Positions 17,437 through 26,286 are shown, counted from the first letter of the stretch. The stretch: 37,133 nt of DNA from an uncultured Porphyromonadaceae bacterium (GCA_947166165.1 CAMVDK010000002.1:1-37133), one strand, 5' to 3'. Made by a program: numbers and translations. Notes: generated from the sequence alone by a model not told the origin.

Positions 17437-17600
17437 TGCACAATGCACAATTTCGCAATGCATAATTGAATGCACAATTTACAATGAGGCTGTTTTAGGA
17501 CTTAAGAACATAAGAGTTTAGAAAGGAACAAAAGAATCATTTTGTCGATTGGGAAAAAATAATCTTTTGTTCTTATGTCCACTCGAATATAAAGGCTTTT
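17434..17600. repeat. AT-rich short tandem and inverted repeats
   Basis: 17434-17486 is built from imperfect repeats of 'AATGCACAATT' and 'AATGCATAATT'. After it, GAACAAAAGA (17526-17535) pairs with TCTTTTGTTC (17563-17572), and variants 'GAACATAAGA' and 'TTTTGTTCTTCT' lie on either side. The inverted repeat could end transcription of array member 1; I see no gene here. Confidence 0.5.
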
Positions 17601-17697
17601 GTTCTTCTGTCTTCATTCGCACAGTTCTGTGCATGATTTGAGTGTTGTGTGACTATTTAACTACTTGAACCTCAACAAACTATTATAGATTTAGAAA

Positions 17698-19908
17698 ATG
17701 AGAAGATTTCTGGCAATGTTGGCCGTGGTGGCGATGGTGCTTGGCGCCAGCGCCCGTCCGGCCCACCGTATGGCTGTGGCCATTCCGCAGCCCGACGGCA
17801 CACAGGTCACCCTGCAGCTGCACGGCGACGAGTTTTATCACTTCAGCACCACCACCGATGGCTACACCGTGATGCAGAACAGCGCGGGCTACTGGGTGTA
17901 TGCTCAAAGCGTGGGCGGCAGGTTGGTGCCCACCAGCCAGGTGGCGCACGACGCCGCTCAGCGCGACGCCGCCGAGCAGGCACTGCTGGCCGTCACGCCG
18001 CGCGGCCTGACCGACGACTTGAGCGTGGCCGACAGCAAGCGCGCCCGTGCCGCCGTGCAGGGACCGGCGCGCGCGTCGTTCGACTTCACCAAGTTCCGCG
18101 GACTCATCATCCTGGTGCAACCCAGCGACATTGAGTTCAGCATGGGCGCCGACGCCAACCGGTTCTATAACACCATCGTCAACCAGGAGGACATGACCTC
18201 GGTGGGCTTCGGCAACTATGGCTCGTGGACGGGCAGCGTGCGCGACTACTACCGCGACAATTCGATGGGCGTGTTTGCGCCTGAGTTCGACATCGTGGGC
18301 CCCATCAAGGTGAACTACAAGGCCACGCAGATTGGCAACTACTATGGCCAGGCGTTCCGCCAGGCGCTCAACAGTGCCAACGCGCAGGTCGACTACTCGA
18401 AATATGACGGCGACGGCAACGGCGAGGTAGACATGGTGTTCTTCCTCGTGGCCGGCAACACGGCCGCCGTGGAGGGTAACGAAAATCTGGGCTACCTGTG
18501 GCCTCACGCGAGCTCGGGCATCGGCGCCGGCACCTACGACGGCAAGCGCATCAGCCGCTACGCCTGCTCCACCGAGCTCAATGGCCCGGTCGACTATTCG
18601 TTTATCGACGGCATTGGCACCATCTGCCACGAGTTCACCCACGTGCTGGGCTTCCCCGACCTCTACGACGCCAACTACGCTACCGACGGCCTGGCCCACG
18701 ACCCGGGCGACTGGGACATCATGGCCGCAGGCACCGACCTCAACTACGGCCGCACGCCGGCCGGCTACAGCATCTTTGAGCGCTACACCTTCGGCTTTGC
18801 CAACCCCCAGGTGCTCAACGTGATGGGCGAGGGCGCGTACACGCTCAACTCGCTGGCCGAGAGCAACGAAGGCTTCATCCTGCGCACACCGCAGAACAAG
18901 GAGTACTTCATCATGGAGAACCGCCAGAAGACCTCGAAGTGGGATGCCTACCTGCCCGGCCACGGCATGCTGGTGACGCGCGTCGACTCCACCAACACCT
19001 ACTACTGGACCGTGAACCAGGTGAACAACAACGCCTCCCGCATGTACTACGAGCTGCTTCGTGCCGGCAACACCAGCACGGGCGCACTGGCCAGCGACCC
19101 CTTCCCCGGCACCTATGGCGTGGCCGCACTCACCAACACCACCCAGCCGAACCTGAAGACCTACAGCGGCCGTGCCTGCTCCTACATCATCACCAACATT
19201 GCCGAGAGCAATGGTGTGATTTCGTTCAACCTCAAGACACCCGGCAACGAGAAGACGCTCGTTGAGACCTTCAACCAGATTGGCGAGAGCACCGAGAACA
19301 TCTACGAGGCGCAGGGCGACATCGCGCTGTGGCGACTGGCGCAGTGCCAGAGCGTGGTGGTGGACGGCACCAACCGCGCCGTGGCGATGAAGAACCCCAG
19401 CGTGCTGCAAATGCAGGAGCCCATCTACTACAACATCGAGCAGGTGACCTTCGAGGTGAACAACACGTCGAGCGTCGCCGCCAAGATTGCGCTGCAATAC
19501 ACCGTCGACGGCGGCAAGAAGTGGAACAATGCCAAGACAAGCACGGGCGCCACATCGTTCAGCGTGGCCGGCAACGCGGCCATCACCACCTACTGGGCCG
19601 TGGAGCTGAGCAACATGCAGCCCACGCAGTTCCGCATCCAGATGACCGGCGGCAGCAAGACGGCCCCCATGCAGGTGGACAACTTCACCGTCTACTACAC
19701 CGGCGAGCAGGGACAGGGAACAACCTATGAGACTGGCGACGTGAATGGTGACGGCGTGGTTGATGTCAATGATATCAACATCCTGATTAACATCATCCTC
19801 GAGCGCGACAGCGCCGACAACTATGACGGCCGTGCCTACATCGCAGGAGGAACCACGGTGAGCATCGAAGACTTGAACATGCTGATCAACATCATGCTCA
19901 CTCAATAA
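17698..19908 (+). CDS. Secreted M6-type metalloprotease with dockerin-like tail, array member 2
   Basis: 736 residues. Signal peptide MRRFLAMLAVVAMVLGASA, then the shared propeptide-like motif 'QPDGTQVTLQLHGDEFYHF'. Zinc motif HEFTHVLGFPD at 311-321, Met-turn candidate Met342 ('DWDIMAAG'), calcium-type loop DGDGNGEVD in the same place as in member 1. The accessory domain ends in 'QVDNFTVYYTGE'. The tail (680-736) has one good calcium loop, GDVNGDGVVDVNDIN, but the second repeat lacks the Asp ladder ('AYIAGGTTVSIEDLNMLINI'). This asymmetric tail matches member 3, not its catalytic sister member 1. It lies 261 nt after member 1 and 78 nt before member 3. No exact promoter match is found in the gap. 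Confidence 0.92.
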   Translation: MRRFLAMLAVVAMVLGASARPAHRMAVAIPQPDGTQVTLQLHGDEFYHFSTTTDGYTVMQNSAGYWVYAQSVGGRLVPTSQVAHDAAQRDAAEQALLAVTPRGLTDDLSVADSKRARAAVQGPARASFDFTKFRGLIILVQPSDIEFSMGADANRFYNTIVNQEDMTSVGFGNYGSWTGSVRDYYRDNSMGVFAPEFDIVGPIKVNYKATQIGNYYGQAFRQALNSANAQVDYSKYDGDGNGEVDMVFFLVAGNTAAVEGNENLGYLWPHASSGIGAGTYDGKRISRYACSTELNGPVDYSFIDGIGTICHEFTHVLGFPDLYDANYATDGLAHDPGDWDIMAAGTDLNYGRTPAGYSIFERYTFGFANPQVLNVMGEGAYTLNSLAESNEGFILRTPQNKEYFIMENRQKTSKWDAYLPGHGMLVTRVDSTNTYYWTVNQVNNNASRMYYELLRAGNTSTGALASDPFPGTYGVAALTNTTQPNLKTYSGRACSYIITNIAESNGVISFNLKTPGNEKTLVETFNQIGESTENIYEAQGDIALWRLAQCQSVVVDGTNRAVAMKNPSVLQMQEPIYYNIEQVTFEVNNTSSVAAKIALQYTVDGGKKWNNAKTSTGATSFSVAGNAAITTYWAVELSNMQPTQFRIQMTGGSKTAPMQVDNFTVYYTGEQGQGTTYETGDVNGDGVVDVNDINILINIILERDSADNYDGRAYIAGGTTVSIEDLNMLINIMLTQ

Positions 19909-19925
19909 CACAGAATCCATAGTCG

Positions 19926-19950
19926 GGGGCGGGCCGTTGCGTCTCGCCCC
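19926..19950 (+). terminator. Hairpin between array members 2 and 3
   Basis: GGGGCG (19926-19931) pairs with CGCCCC (19945-19950), 13-nt loop, followed by TTGACTTT. A weak terminator or attenuator; it may also protect the 3' end of the upstream transcript. Confidence 0.45.
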
Positions 19951-19986
19951 TTGACTTTCACCAAAATTCAATAATCATTCCTCGAA

Positions 19987-22224
19987 ATGAAGAAATTATT
20001 TGCTTTGTTAACTTGTGCGGCAGCCGCGTTGCTGCTGCACGCAGTGCCTGCGCATCGCATGGCAGTCAATGTTGCCCAACCCGATGGCGACAGCCTCACC
20101 ATCAGTCTGGTGGGCGATGAGTACTATCATTACAATACCACTATCGACGGCTACACGGTCGTCAACACCGGCCACGGCTGGGAATATGCGCGTCTGGCCG
20201 GCCAACGCCTGTCGTCGACGGGTGTGCTGGCCCACAATGCCTCGCGCCGCAGCGCCAGCGAGCAGGCCCTGCTGGCCTCGCTCGGCCGCCACCTCACCGA
20301 CCGCGCCCAGGTGGAGAGCGGGCTGCAGGCCCGCCGTGCCCGCGACGCCCGCAACCAGCGGCCCAACCGCGAGCCGGTGGTGGACTACAGCAGCTTCCGC
20401 GGGCTGATTGTGCTCATCAACTTCAACGACAAGTCGTTCCTGATGGACGACCCGCACGCCTTCTACGACGACATGGTCAACACCAAGGGCTTCACGGGCT
20501 ACTACACCGGCACAAGCTGGTGGAACCGCCGCTTCAACGAGTGCTACGGCAGTATGCGCGACTACTTCTCCGATCAGTCGATGGGCGTGTTCGACCCGCA
20601 GTTCGACGTGGTGGGGCCGGTCGACGTGCCCTATTCGTGCCGCGAGTGTGGCGACAACTATTCCACCATCTTCCGCGCGGCCCTCGACGCCATCGACGAC
20701 CAGGTCGACTTCACGCGCTACGACAGCGACAGCAACGGCGAAATCGACATGGTGTTCTTCATGGTGGCCGGTTATGCGGCCAGCTACAGCGGCAACAGCG
20801 ATGACTATCTGTGGCCGCACATGAGCTACCTCTACGGCCGTGACCCGCAGAGCGGCTATTACTATTATCTGCAATACGACGGCATGTACATGGGCCGCTA
20901 TGCGTCGTCGACCGAAATCTACGGCTGGGAGTCGTATGGCATGACCGGCGCGGCGGGCATCGGCACCATGTGCCACGAGTTCAGCCACGTGCTCGGCCTG
21001 CCCGACCTCTACGACACCGACTACAGCAGCGGCGGCGGCCAGAGCAACGACCCCGGTGACTGGGACGTGATGGCCGGCGGCAGCCACGCCGACCAGGGCC
21101 GCAACCCCGTGGGCTACAGCCTGTGGGAGCGCCACGAGCTGGGATGGACCGAGCCGCAGGCCATCAATCACGCTGGCAACTACGAGCTCACCGACGTGAG
21201 CAAGAGCAACCAGGGATATGTGATGGCCACGCCGGTGGCAGGCGAGACGTTCTACTTCGAGAACCGCCAGCAGAGCAAGTGGGACAGCGCGCTGCCCGGC
21301 CACGGCATGCTGGTGGCACGCGTCGACCGCACCAACCAGGACATCTGGGACAGCAACCGCGTGAACGCCAACCCGAGCCACAATTATTACGAGCTCGTCC
21401 GCTCGGGAGGCAGTGCCGAGCGCACCACCTTCCCCGGCCCATCGGGCGTGACGGCCCTCAGCCAGGACACCGACCCCGCGCTGCTCACCTGGAACGGCAC
21501 GCCGTGCGACTTCGCGCTGAGCAACATCGCCGAGACCGGCGGCAAAATCACCTTCACCGTGGTGGCTGAGCAGCAAATGGACAACGTGGTGGAAGACTTC
21601 GAGACCATGCCCCTGACCACCGACCCGATGGCCACCGGCCTGAGCGGGCGCTTTGCCGCGTGGAACTTCACGCAGACCCTCGTGGTGCGCGACGAGCACT
21701 TCGGCTCCACGCGCGAGTGCGCCATCGCCATGCCCGGCGCGCTCGCCATGGCCACCGACGTGCAGGGCAACATCGCCCTGGTGAGCGTCGACGCCTTCAA
21801 CCCGTCGTCGACACTTGCCAAGCTGCAGCTCTACTACTCCACCGACCAGGGGGCCAGCTGGAACGCCCTGGGCGCGCAGGAAGTGCCTGCCGGCGAGACG
21901 GTGAACCTGGTGTGGCGCACCGTGCAGAAGCAGCCCGTGCGCTTCCGCCTGACGCGCACCGCCGGCAGCAAGACGGCCAACCTCTATGTCGACAACCTGG
22001 CCATAGGCTGCTACGGCGAACTCACCCACGACGAGCTGCCCGCCCTGCGAGGTGACATCGACGGCAACGGGACGGTCGACATCGAGGACGTGAACATCCT
22101 CATCAACATCATCCTCGAGCGCGACAGCGCCGACAACTACGGCGGCCGCGCCTACGTGGTTGGCGGCGACACGGTGAGCATCGAGGACGTGAACGCTCTG
22201 ATCAACATTCTGCTGGCCAACTGA
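19987..22224 (+). CDS. Secreted M6-type metalloprotease with dockerin-like tail, array member 3
   Basis: 745 residues. Signal peptide MKKLFALLTCAAAALLLHA, then 'QPDGDSLTISLVGDEYYHY'. Zinc motif HEFSHVLGLPD starts at His330, followed by 'DWDVMAGGSH'. The calcium-type loop reads DSDSNGEID. The segment 'CRECGDNYSTIFRAALD' is shared only with member 4 and places two Cys in the catalytic domain. The accessory domain begins near 'VVEDFETMPLTTD'. The tail (689-745) has one good loop (GDIDGNGTVDIEDVN) and a degenerate second repeat ('AYVVGGDTVSIEDVNALINI'), as in member 2. A 35-nt stretch of the tail is identical to member 2 at DNA level (22105-22139 and 19789-19823). The catalytic domain is closest to member 4. 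Confidence 0.92.
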   Translation: MKKLFALLTCAAAALLLHAVPAHRMAVNVAQPDGDSLTISLVGDEYYHYNTTIDGYTVVNTGHGWEYARLAGQRLSSTGVLAHNASRRSASEQALLASLGRHLTDRAQVESGLQARRARDARNQRPNREPVVDYSSFRGLIVLINFNDKSFLMDDPHAFYDDMVNTKGFTGYYTGTSWWNRRFNECYGSMRDYFSDQSMGVFDPQFDVVGPVDVPYSCRECGDNYSTIFRAALDAIDDQVDFTRYDSDSNGEIDMVFFMVAGYAASYSGNSDDYLWPHMSYLYGRDPQSGYYYYLQYDGMYMGRYASSTEIYGWESYGMTGAAGIGTMCHEFSHVLGLPDLYDTDYSSGGGQSNDPGDWDVMAGGSHADQGRNPVGYSLWERHELGWTEPQAINHAGNYELTDVSKSNQGYVMATPVAGETFYFENRQQSKWDSALPGHGMLVARVDRTNQDIWDSNRVNANPSHNYYELVRSGGSAERTTFPGPSGVTALSQDTDPALLTWNGTPCDFALSNIAETGGKITFTVVAEQQMDNVVEDFETMPLTTDPMATGLSGRFAAWNFTQTLVVRDEHFGSTRECAIAMPGALAMATDVQGNIALVSVDAFNPSSTLAKLQLYYSTDQGASWNALGAQEVPAGETVNLVWRTVQKQPVRFRLTRTAGSKTANLYVDNLAIGCYGELTHDELPALRGDIDGNGTVDIEDVNILINIILERDSADNYGGRAYVVGGDTVSIEDVNALINILLAN

Positions 22225-22244
22225 CCGGCGCAAACCTAACCACA

Positions 22245-22283
22245 TTGGCCTAAGCGGCGCGGGCCCCGCACCGCTTGGGCCAA
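22245..22283 (+). terminator. Hairpin between array members 3 and 4
   Basis: 13-bp stem: TTGGCCTAAGCGG (22245-22257) with CCGCTTGGGCCAA (22271-22283), one T-G wobble, and a 13-nt GC-rich loop. It starts 21 nt after the stop codon. No T run follows. Confidence 0.65.
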
Positions 22284-22310
22284 CCAACAAATAAAAAGTA
22301 TTAAGAATAG

Positions 22311-24542
22311 ATGAAAAAACTTGTCACCTTGTTGGCCGGCGCCGTGGCAGCCCTCGCGCTGCACGCCATTCCCGCCGACCCCACGCCCGTCCGTGTCGGC
22401 CAGCCGGGCGGCGACAGCCTCACGCTCAAGCTGGTGGGCGATGAATTCTACCACTACAACGCCACTACTGACGGCTACACCGTGCTCCATACCGGGGCGG
22501 GGTGGGAGTATGCCTGCCTGACGGGCGGCCGCCTGGCCCCCACCGGCGTGCTGGCCCACGACGCCGGCCGCCGCACCGCCGCCGAGCAGAGCCTGCTGGC
22601 CACGCTCGCCCGCCACGTCACCGACCGCGCTGCGGTGCAGACGGGCATGCTCGCCCGCCGTGCACGCGACACCCGCAACCAGCGTCCCAACCGCGCCGCG
22701 GTGGTGGATTACAGCAAATTCCGCGGCCTGATCGTGCTCATCAACTTCACCGACAAGAAGTTCCTGATGAATGACCCCAATGGCTTCTACAGCGACATGG
22801 TGAACACCAAAGACTATGAAGGCTACTACACCGGCACCGGAGCCACGGCGCGTCTCAACCGGTGCACGGGCAGCATGCGCGACTACTTCTACGACCAGTC
22901 GATGGGGCAGTTCGACCCGCAGTTCGACGTGGTGGGGCCCGTCGAGGTGCCTTTCTCGTGCCGCGAGTGTGGCGAGAACTATTCCACCATCTTCCGTGCT
23001 GCCCTCGACAGCATTGATGCGCAGGTCGACTTCACCCAGTATGACAGCGACAGCGACCATGGCATCGACATGGTGTTCTTCATGGTGGCGGGCTACTCGG
23101 CCAGCTACAGCGGCAACAGCCAGGAGTACCTCTGGCCGCACATGAGCTACCTGTATGGCTACGATGCTGAACACGACCGGTGGGAGTTCCTCACCTACGA
23201 CGGCATGGCGATGGGCCGCTATGCGTCGTCGACCGAGATTTATGGTTGGGAGTCGTATGGCCAAACTGGTCCTGCGGGCATTGGCACCATGTGCCATGAG
23301 TTCAGCCACGTGCTCGGCCTGCCCGACCTCTACGACACCGACTACGAGGATGGCGGCGGCCAGAGCAACCATCCAGGCGACTGGGACGTGATGGCCGGTG
23401 GAAGCCACGTCGACCAGGGCCGCACCCCCGTGGGCTACAGCCTGTGGGAACGCAGCGAACTGGGGTGGGCGATTCCCGGCAAACTCGACGTCGAGGGGCA
23501 GTACACGCTCACCGACATCAGCAAGAGCAACGAGGGCTTCATCATGCAGTCGCCCGTCGAAGGCGAGATTTTCTACTTCGAGAACCGCCAGAACACCAAG
23601 TGGGACCGTGCGCTGCCCGGCCATGGCCTGCTCGTGGCGCGCGTCGACCGCACCAACCGCCGCATTTGGGACTGGAACCGCGTGAATGCCGACCCCAGTC
23701 ATAACTATTATGAGCTGATACGTTCGGCCTTTTCGGAGCAGAACACCACCTACCCCGGCCCGACGGGAGCCAACGAGCTGAATGCCATCAGCAATCCGCC
23801 ATTGGCCACTTGGAATGGCACGGTGTGCCCGCTGGGCCTGACGAATATTGCCGAGACCGATGGCGTGATTACCTTCGACCTCGGTTCGCTGGGCGAGCTC
23901 AACAGCGTGGTGGAGGACTTCGAGGCGATGGATACCACCGTCGATGTGAAGGTGACCGGTGTGCAGGGCAACTTTGCGGTGTGGGATTTCGTGCAGGCTA
24001 ATGTGGCCAACGACGAGCACTTCGCCTCGGCGCGTGAGTGCAAGATGGCCATGCCGTCGACCATGACAATGGTCAGCGATTTCGACGCCGACGTGTATCA
24101 AATCACCCTCGATGCCTATAATCCCTCGAGCCAGGATGCCAAGTTCCAATTGTCCTATTCGTTCGACAAGGGAGCCACGTGGAAGAGTCTGGGCAATTCT
24201 GTGACTGTGCCAGGCCTCGAGACGTCGCAACTGTCGTGGCGGCCTAAGTTCCGCCAGCCGTTCCGCTTGCGCCTCACGCGCAATGGCGGCAACAAGAACC
24301 TGCCGGTCTACATCGATAATCTCACCATCAACTTCATCGGCGAGCAGCGCGTGGCCGAGGGTGTCAAGGGCGATGTGGACGGCAACGGCGTGGTGGACGT
24401 CGACGACCTGAACATCATCATCAACGTCATGCTGCGCAAGGCCACGCTGGCCCAATGGCCCCAGGCCGACGCCGACGGCAGCGGCGAGGTGGACATCGAC
24501 GACCTGAACATCGTCATCAACATCATGGTGCACAAGGACTGA
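22311..24542 (+). CDS. Secreted M6-type metalloprotease with dockerin-like tail, array member 4
   Basis: 743 residues. Signal peptide MKKLVTLLAGAVAALALHA, then 'QPGGDSLTLKLVGDEFYHY'. Zinc motif HEFSHVLGLPD starts at His329, followed by 'GDWDVMAGGSH'. The calcium-type loop is altered to DSDSDHGID, losing one Gly position seen in the other three. 'CRECGENYSTIFRAALD' is shared with member 3. The accessory domain runs from about 'VVEDFEAMDTT' to 'NLTINFIGE'. The tail (687-743) has two intact calcium loops (GDVDGNGVVDVDDLN and ADADGSGEVDIDDLN), like member 1 and unlike the adjacent member 3. It lies 86 nt after member 3 and 98 nt before the LRR gene. Confidence 0.92.
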   Translation: MKKLVTLLAGAVAALALHAIPADPTPVRVGQPGGDSLTLKLVGDEFYHYNATTDGYTVLHTGAGWEYACLTGGRLAPTGVLAHDAGRRTAAEQSLLATLARHVTDRAAVQTGMLARRARDTRNQRPNRAAVVDYSKFRGLIVLINFTDKKFLMNDPNGFYSDMVNTKDYEGYYTGTGATARLNRCTGSMRDYFYDQSMGQFDPQFDVVGPVEVPFSCRECGENYSTIFRAALDSIDAQVDFTQYDSDSDHGIDMVFFMVAGYSASYSGNSQEYLWPHMSYLYGYDAEHDRWEFLTYDGMAMGRYASSTEIYGWESYGQTGPAGIGTMCHEFSHVLGLPDLYDTDYEDGGGQSNHPGDWDVMAGGSHVDQGRTPVGYSLWERSELGWAIPGKLDVEGQYTLTDISKSNEGFIMQSPVEGEIFYFENRQNTKWDRALPGHGLLVARVDRTNRRIWDWNRVNADPSHNYYELIRSAFSEQNTTYPGPTGANELNAISNPPLATWNGTVCPLGLTNIAETDGVITFDLGSLGELNSVVEDFEAMDTTVDVKVTGVQGNFAVWDFVQANVANDEHFASARECKMAMPSTMTMVSDFDADVYQITLDAYNPSSQDAKFQLSYSFDKGATWKSLGNSVTVPGLETSQLSWRPKFRQPFRLRLTRNGGNKNLPVYIDNLTINFIGEQRVAEGVKGDVDGNGVVDVDDLNIIINVMLRKATLAQWPQADADGSGEVDIDDLNIVINIMVHKD

Positions 24543-24640
24543 CCTTGCGGTATTATTTTTGGCAAAATATGCCGTCGTGCGCCAATTTTTCGCCATGGGT
24601 CACGTTATAAATAATGAAAGAACTATAAAAAATCGACGAT

Positions 24641-26194
24641 ATGGCAATCAATCGACTACTCTTAGTGTTGTGTGCAGTGCTGTTGTGGCTGCAAGTGTCG
24701 GCTTTCGAGGTGGGAGGCGTGGCCTACGAGGTCACCTCCGGCACGAATGTCGACGTGGTGGAACGCTGGCCCATCTACGAGGGCGATGTGGTGGTTCCCG
24801 CCTCGGTGCGCTATAACGGCCAGGTGTATGCCGTGACGGGAATTGCCCGTGGTGCCTTTGCCGATGCCGAGGGTCTGACCTCCATCCGCCTGTCCGAGGG
24901 CTTGAAGTCGATCGGCATCGAAGCCTTCAAAGGCTGCATGCAGCTGCAGGAGGTGGTGGTGCCCAACAGTGTGACCGAAATCGGCCTGCGCGCCTTCTAC
25001 AACTGCGGCTGGCTGCAGCGCATCACTTTAGGCACGGGTGTGACCATGATTCCCTATGCCATGTGCATGGACTGCTACAGTCTGCGCACGGTGTCGATTC
25101 CCGACCAGGTGACCACCGTCGGCTCGTATGCCTTTGCCAACACGCCGATTGTCGAGCTTTCCATAGGCCGTGGCGTGGTCACCATCGAGTCGAACGCCTT
25201 CAGCGGCTGCAAGCAGGTGCGCCAGCTCAACATCGGCGACATGGCGCACTGGTGCGGCTTCGACTTCTATTCGCCCGACCAGAACCCGCTCTACTATGCC
25301 CGCACGTTCACGCTCAACGGCGAGGCGGTGACCAGCATCGTCGTGCCCGAGGGCGTGGAGGAACTGAAGCCCTATGCGTTTGCCTACACGTCGATCACGT
25401 CGATCACGCTGCCGCAGACGCTCAAGACGTTTCACGTGCTCAGCTGCTACCGCGCGGCGTTCGCGAGTCTCGACCTCCCCAACTCGGTGACCACCATCGT
25501 GCCGCCGGGCATCACGGTGCCCTACATCACCTCGTTGCGCTCGTTGACGATTGGCTCGGGTGTCAAGGTGCTCGAGGCCGGCACGTTCAAAAGCGCCACT
25601 AATCTGGCGGAGATCCACCTGAGCGAGGGCCTGGAGGCCATCTACGACTATGTGTTCGGCGAAACCCCTATCACCGAAATCGTGATTCCCAACTCGGTGA
25701 CCACGGTGAGCAGCGCCTTTGTGGGATGCACCAAGTTGCAGAAGGTGACGTTCGGCACTGGGCTGGAGCATCTCGATCACTTCTCGTTTCGTGGCTGTCC
25801 TAGCATCTCGGAGATTCACATCCCCATCCGCTACCCGGAGCAGATTATGAACGATGGCATAGGGCAGTTCGGCTCCATGAATTCCGAGGCCACCGATAGC
25901 GTCGACCGCGCCACCTGCGTGCTCTACGTGCCGCTGGGCAGCGCCGAGTATTACCGCAACCACCCGCTGTGGGGGCAGTTTGTCAACATCAGCGAGGAGG
26001 GCGCGTCGATGCCCGGCGATGTGGATGGCAACGGTGTGGTCGACATCGACGATGTGAACCAAGTCATCAACTGCATGATCCACAAGCCGGTGTGCGAGGG
26101 ATTCATCTTCGAGAACGCCGACTACAATGGCGACGGCGTGGTCGACATCGACGACCTGAACCTCGTCATCAACAAGATGGTGCATAAGGGCTGA
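24641..26194 (+). CDS. Secreted BspA-like leucine-rich-repeat protein with dockerin-like tail
   Basis: 517 residues. Signal peptide MAINRLLLVLCAVLLWLQVSA, then 'FEVGGVAYEVTSGTNVDVV', the usual lead-in of BspA-type proteins. Residues about 65-420 are LRR_5 repeats of about 23 residues with the pattern 'V(T)EIG..AF..C..L..I.LG.GV', for example 'VTTVGSYAFANTPIVELSIG'. Such proteins bind host matrix or other proteins on the cell surface. The tail (459-517) has two intact dockerin-type loops, GDVDGNGVVDIDDVN and ADYNGDGVVDIDDLN, separated by a longer linker than in the proteases. There is no lipobox. It is the last member of the dockerin-tagged block and is followed by a strong terminator. Adhesin role is inferred. 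Confidence 0.9.
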   Translation: MAINRLLLVLCAVLLWLQVSAFEVGGVAYEVTSGTNVDVVERWPIYEGDVVVPASVRYNGQVYAVTGIARGAFADAEGLTSIRLSEGLKSIGIEAFKGCMQLQEVVVPNSVTEIGLRAFYNCGWLQRITLGTGVTMIPYAMCMDCYSLRTVSIPDQVTTVGSYAFANTPIVELSIGRGVVTIESNAFSGCKQVRQLNIGDMAHWCGFDFYSPDQNPLYYARTFTLNGEAVTSIVVPEGVEELKPYAFAYTSITSITLPQTLKTFHVLSCYRAAFASLDLPNSVTTIVPPGITVPYITSLRSLTIGSGVKVLEAGTFKSATNLAEIHLSEGLEAIYDYVFGETPITEIVIPNSVTTVSSAFVGCTKLQKVTFGTGLEHLDHFSFRGCPSISEIHIPIRYPEQIMNDGIGQFGSMNSEATDSVDRATCVLYVPLGSAEYYRNHPLWGQFVNISEEGASMPGDVDGNGVVDIDDVNQVINCMIHKPVCEGFIFENADYNGDGVVDIDDLNLVINKMVHKG

Positions 26195-26238
26195 CGCTTC
26201 AGCCTGAGGGGGGCCGTGTGCCCGCCTGTTGACCTAGA

Positions 26239-26285
26239 CGGTTTTGGCCGCAACGCATAACTTTGCGGCCAAAACCGTTTTTTTT
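26239..26285 (+). terminator. Strong Rho-independent terminator ending the dockerin block
   Basis: Perfect 13-bp stem CGGTTTTGGCCGC (26239-26251) with GCGGCCAAAACCG (26265-26277), 13-nt loop, then eight T (26278-26285). The next gene's ATG starts at 26287. The loop contains TAACTTTG (26258-26265), a match to the -7 box, but without a -33 box at the right distance. Confidence 0.92.
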
Positions 26286-26286
26286 C

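Noticed and set aside
17683-19971. Minus-strand open frame of 762 codons, longer than the real gene opposite
   Set aside because: Antisense shadow of array member 2 caused by high GC; its sequence shows no protein family, while the plus frame has the M6 motifs, signal peptide and tail.
24554-24561. TATTTTTG as a promoter for the LRR gene
   Set aside because: Matches the -7 box, but there is no TTG at a suitable distance upstream; kept out of the feature list.
26263-26286. Upstream TTG start for terL
   Set aside because: It would place the start inside the terminator stem-loop; the ATG at 26287 is the first ordinary start.
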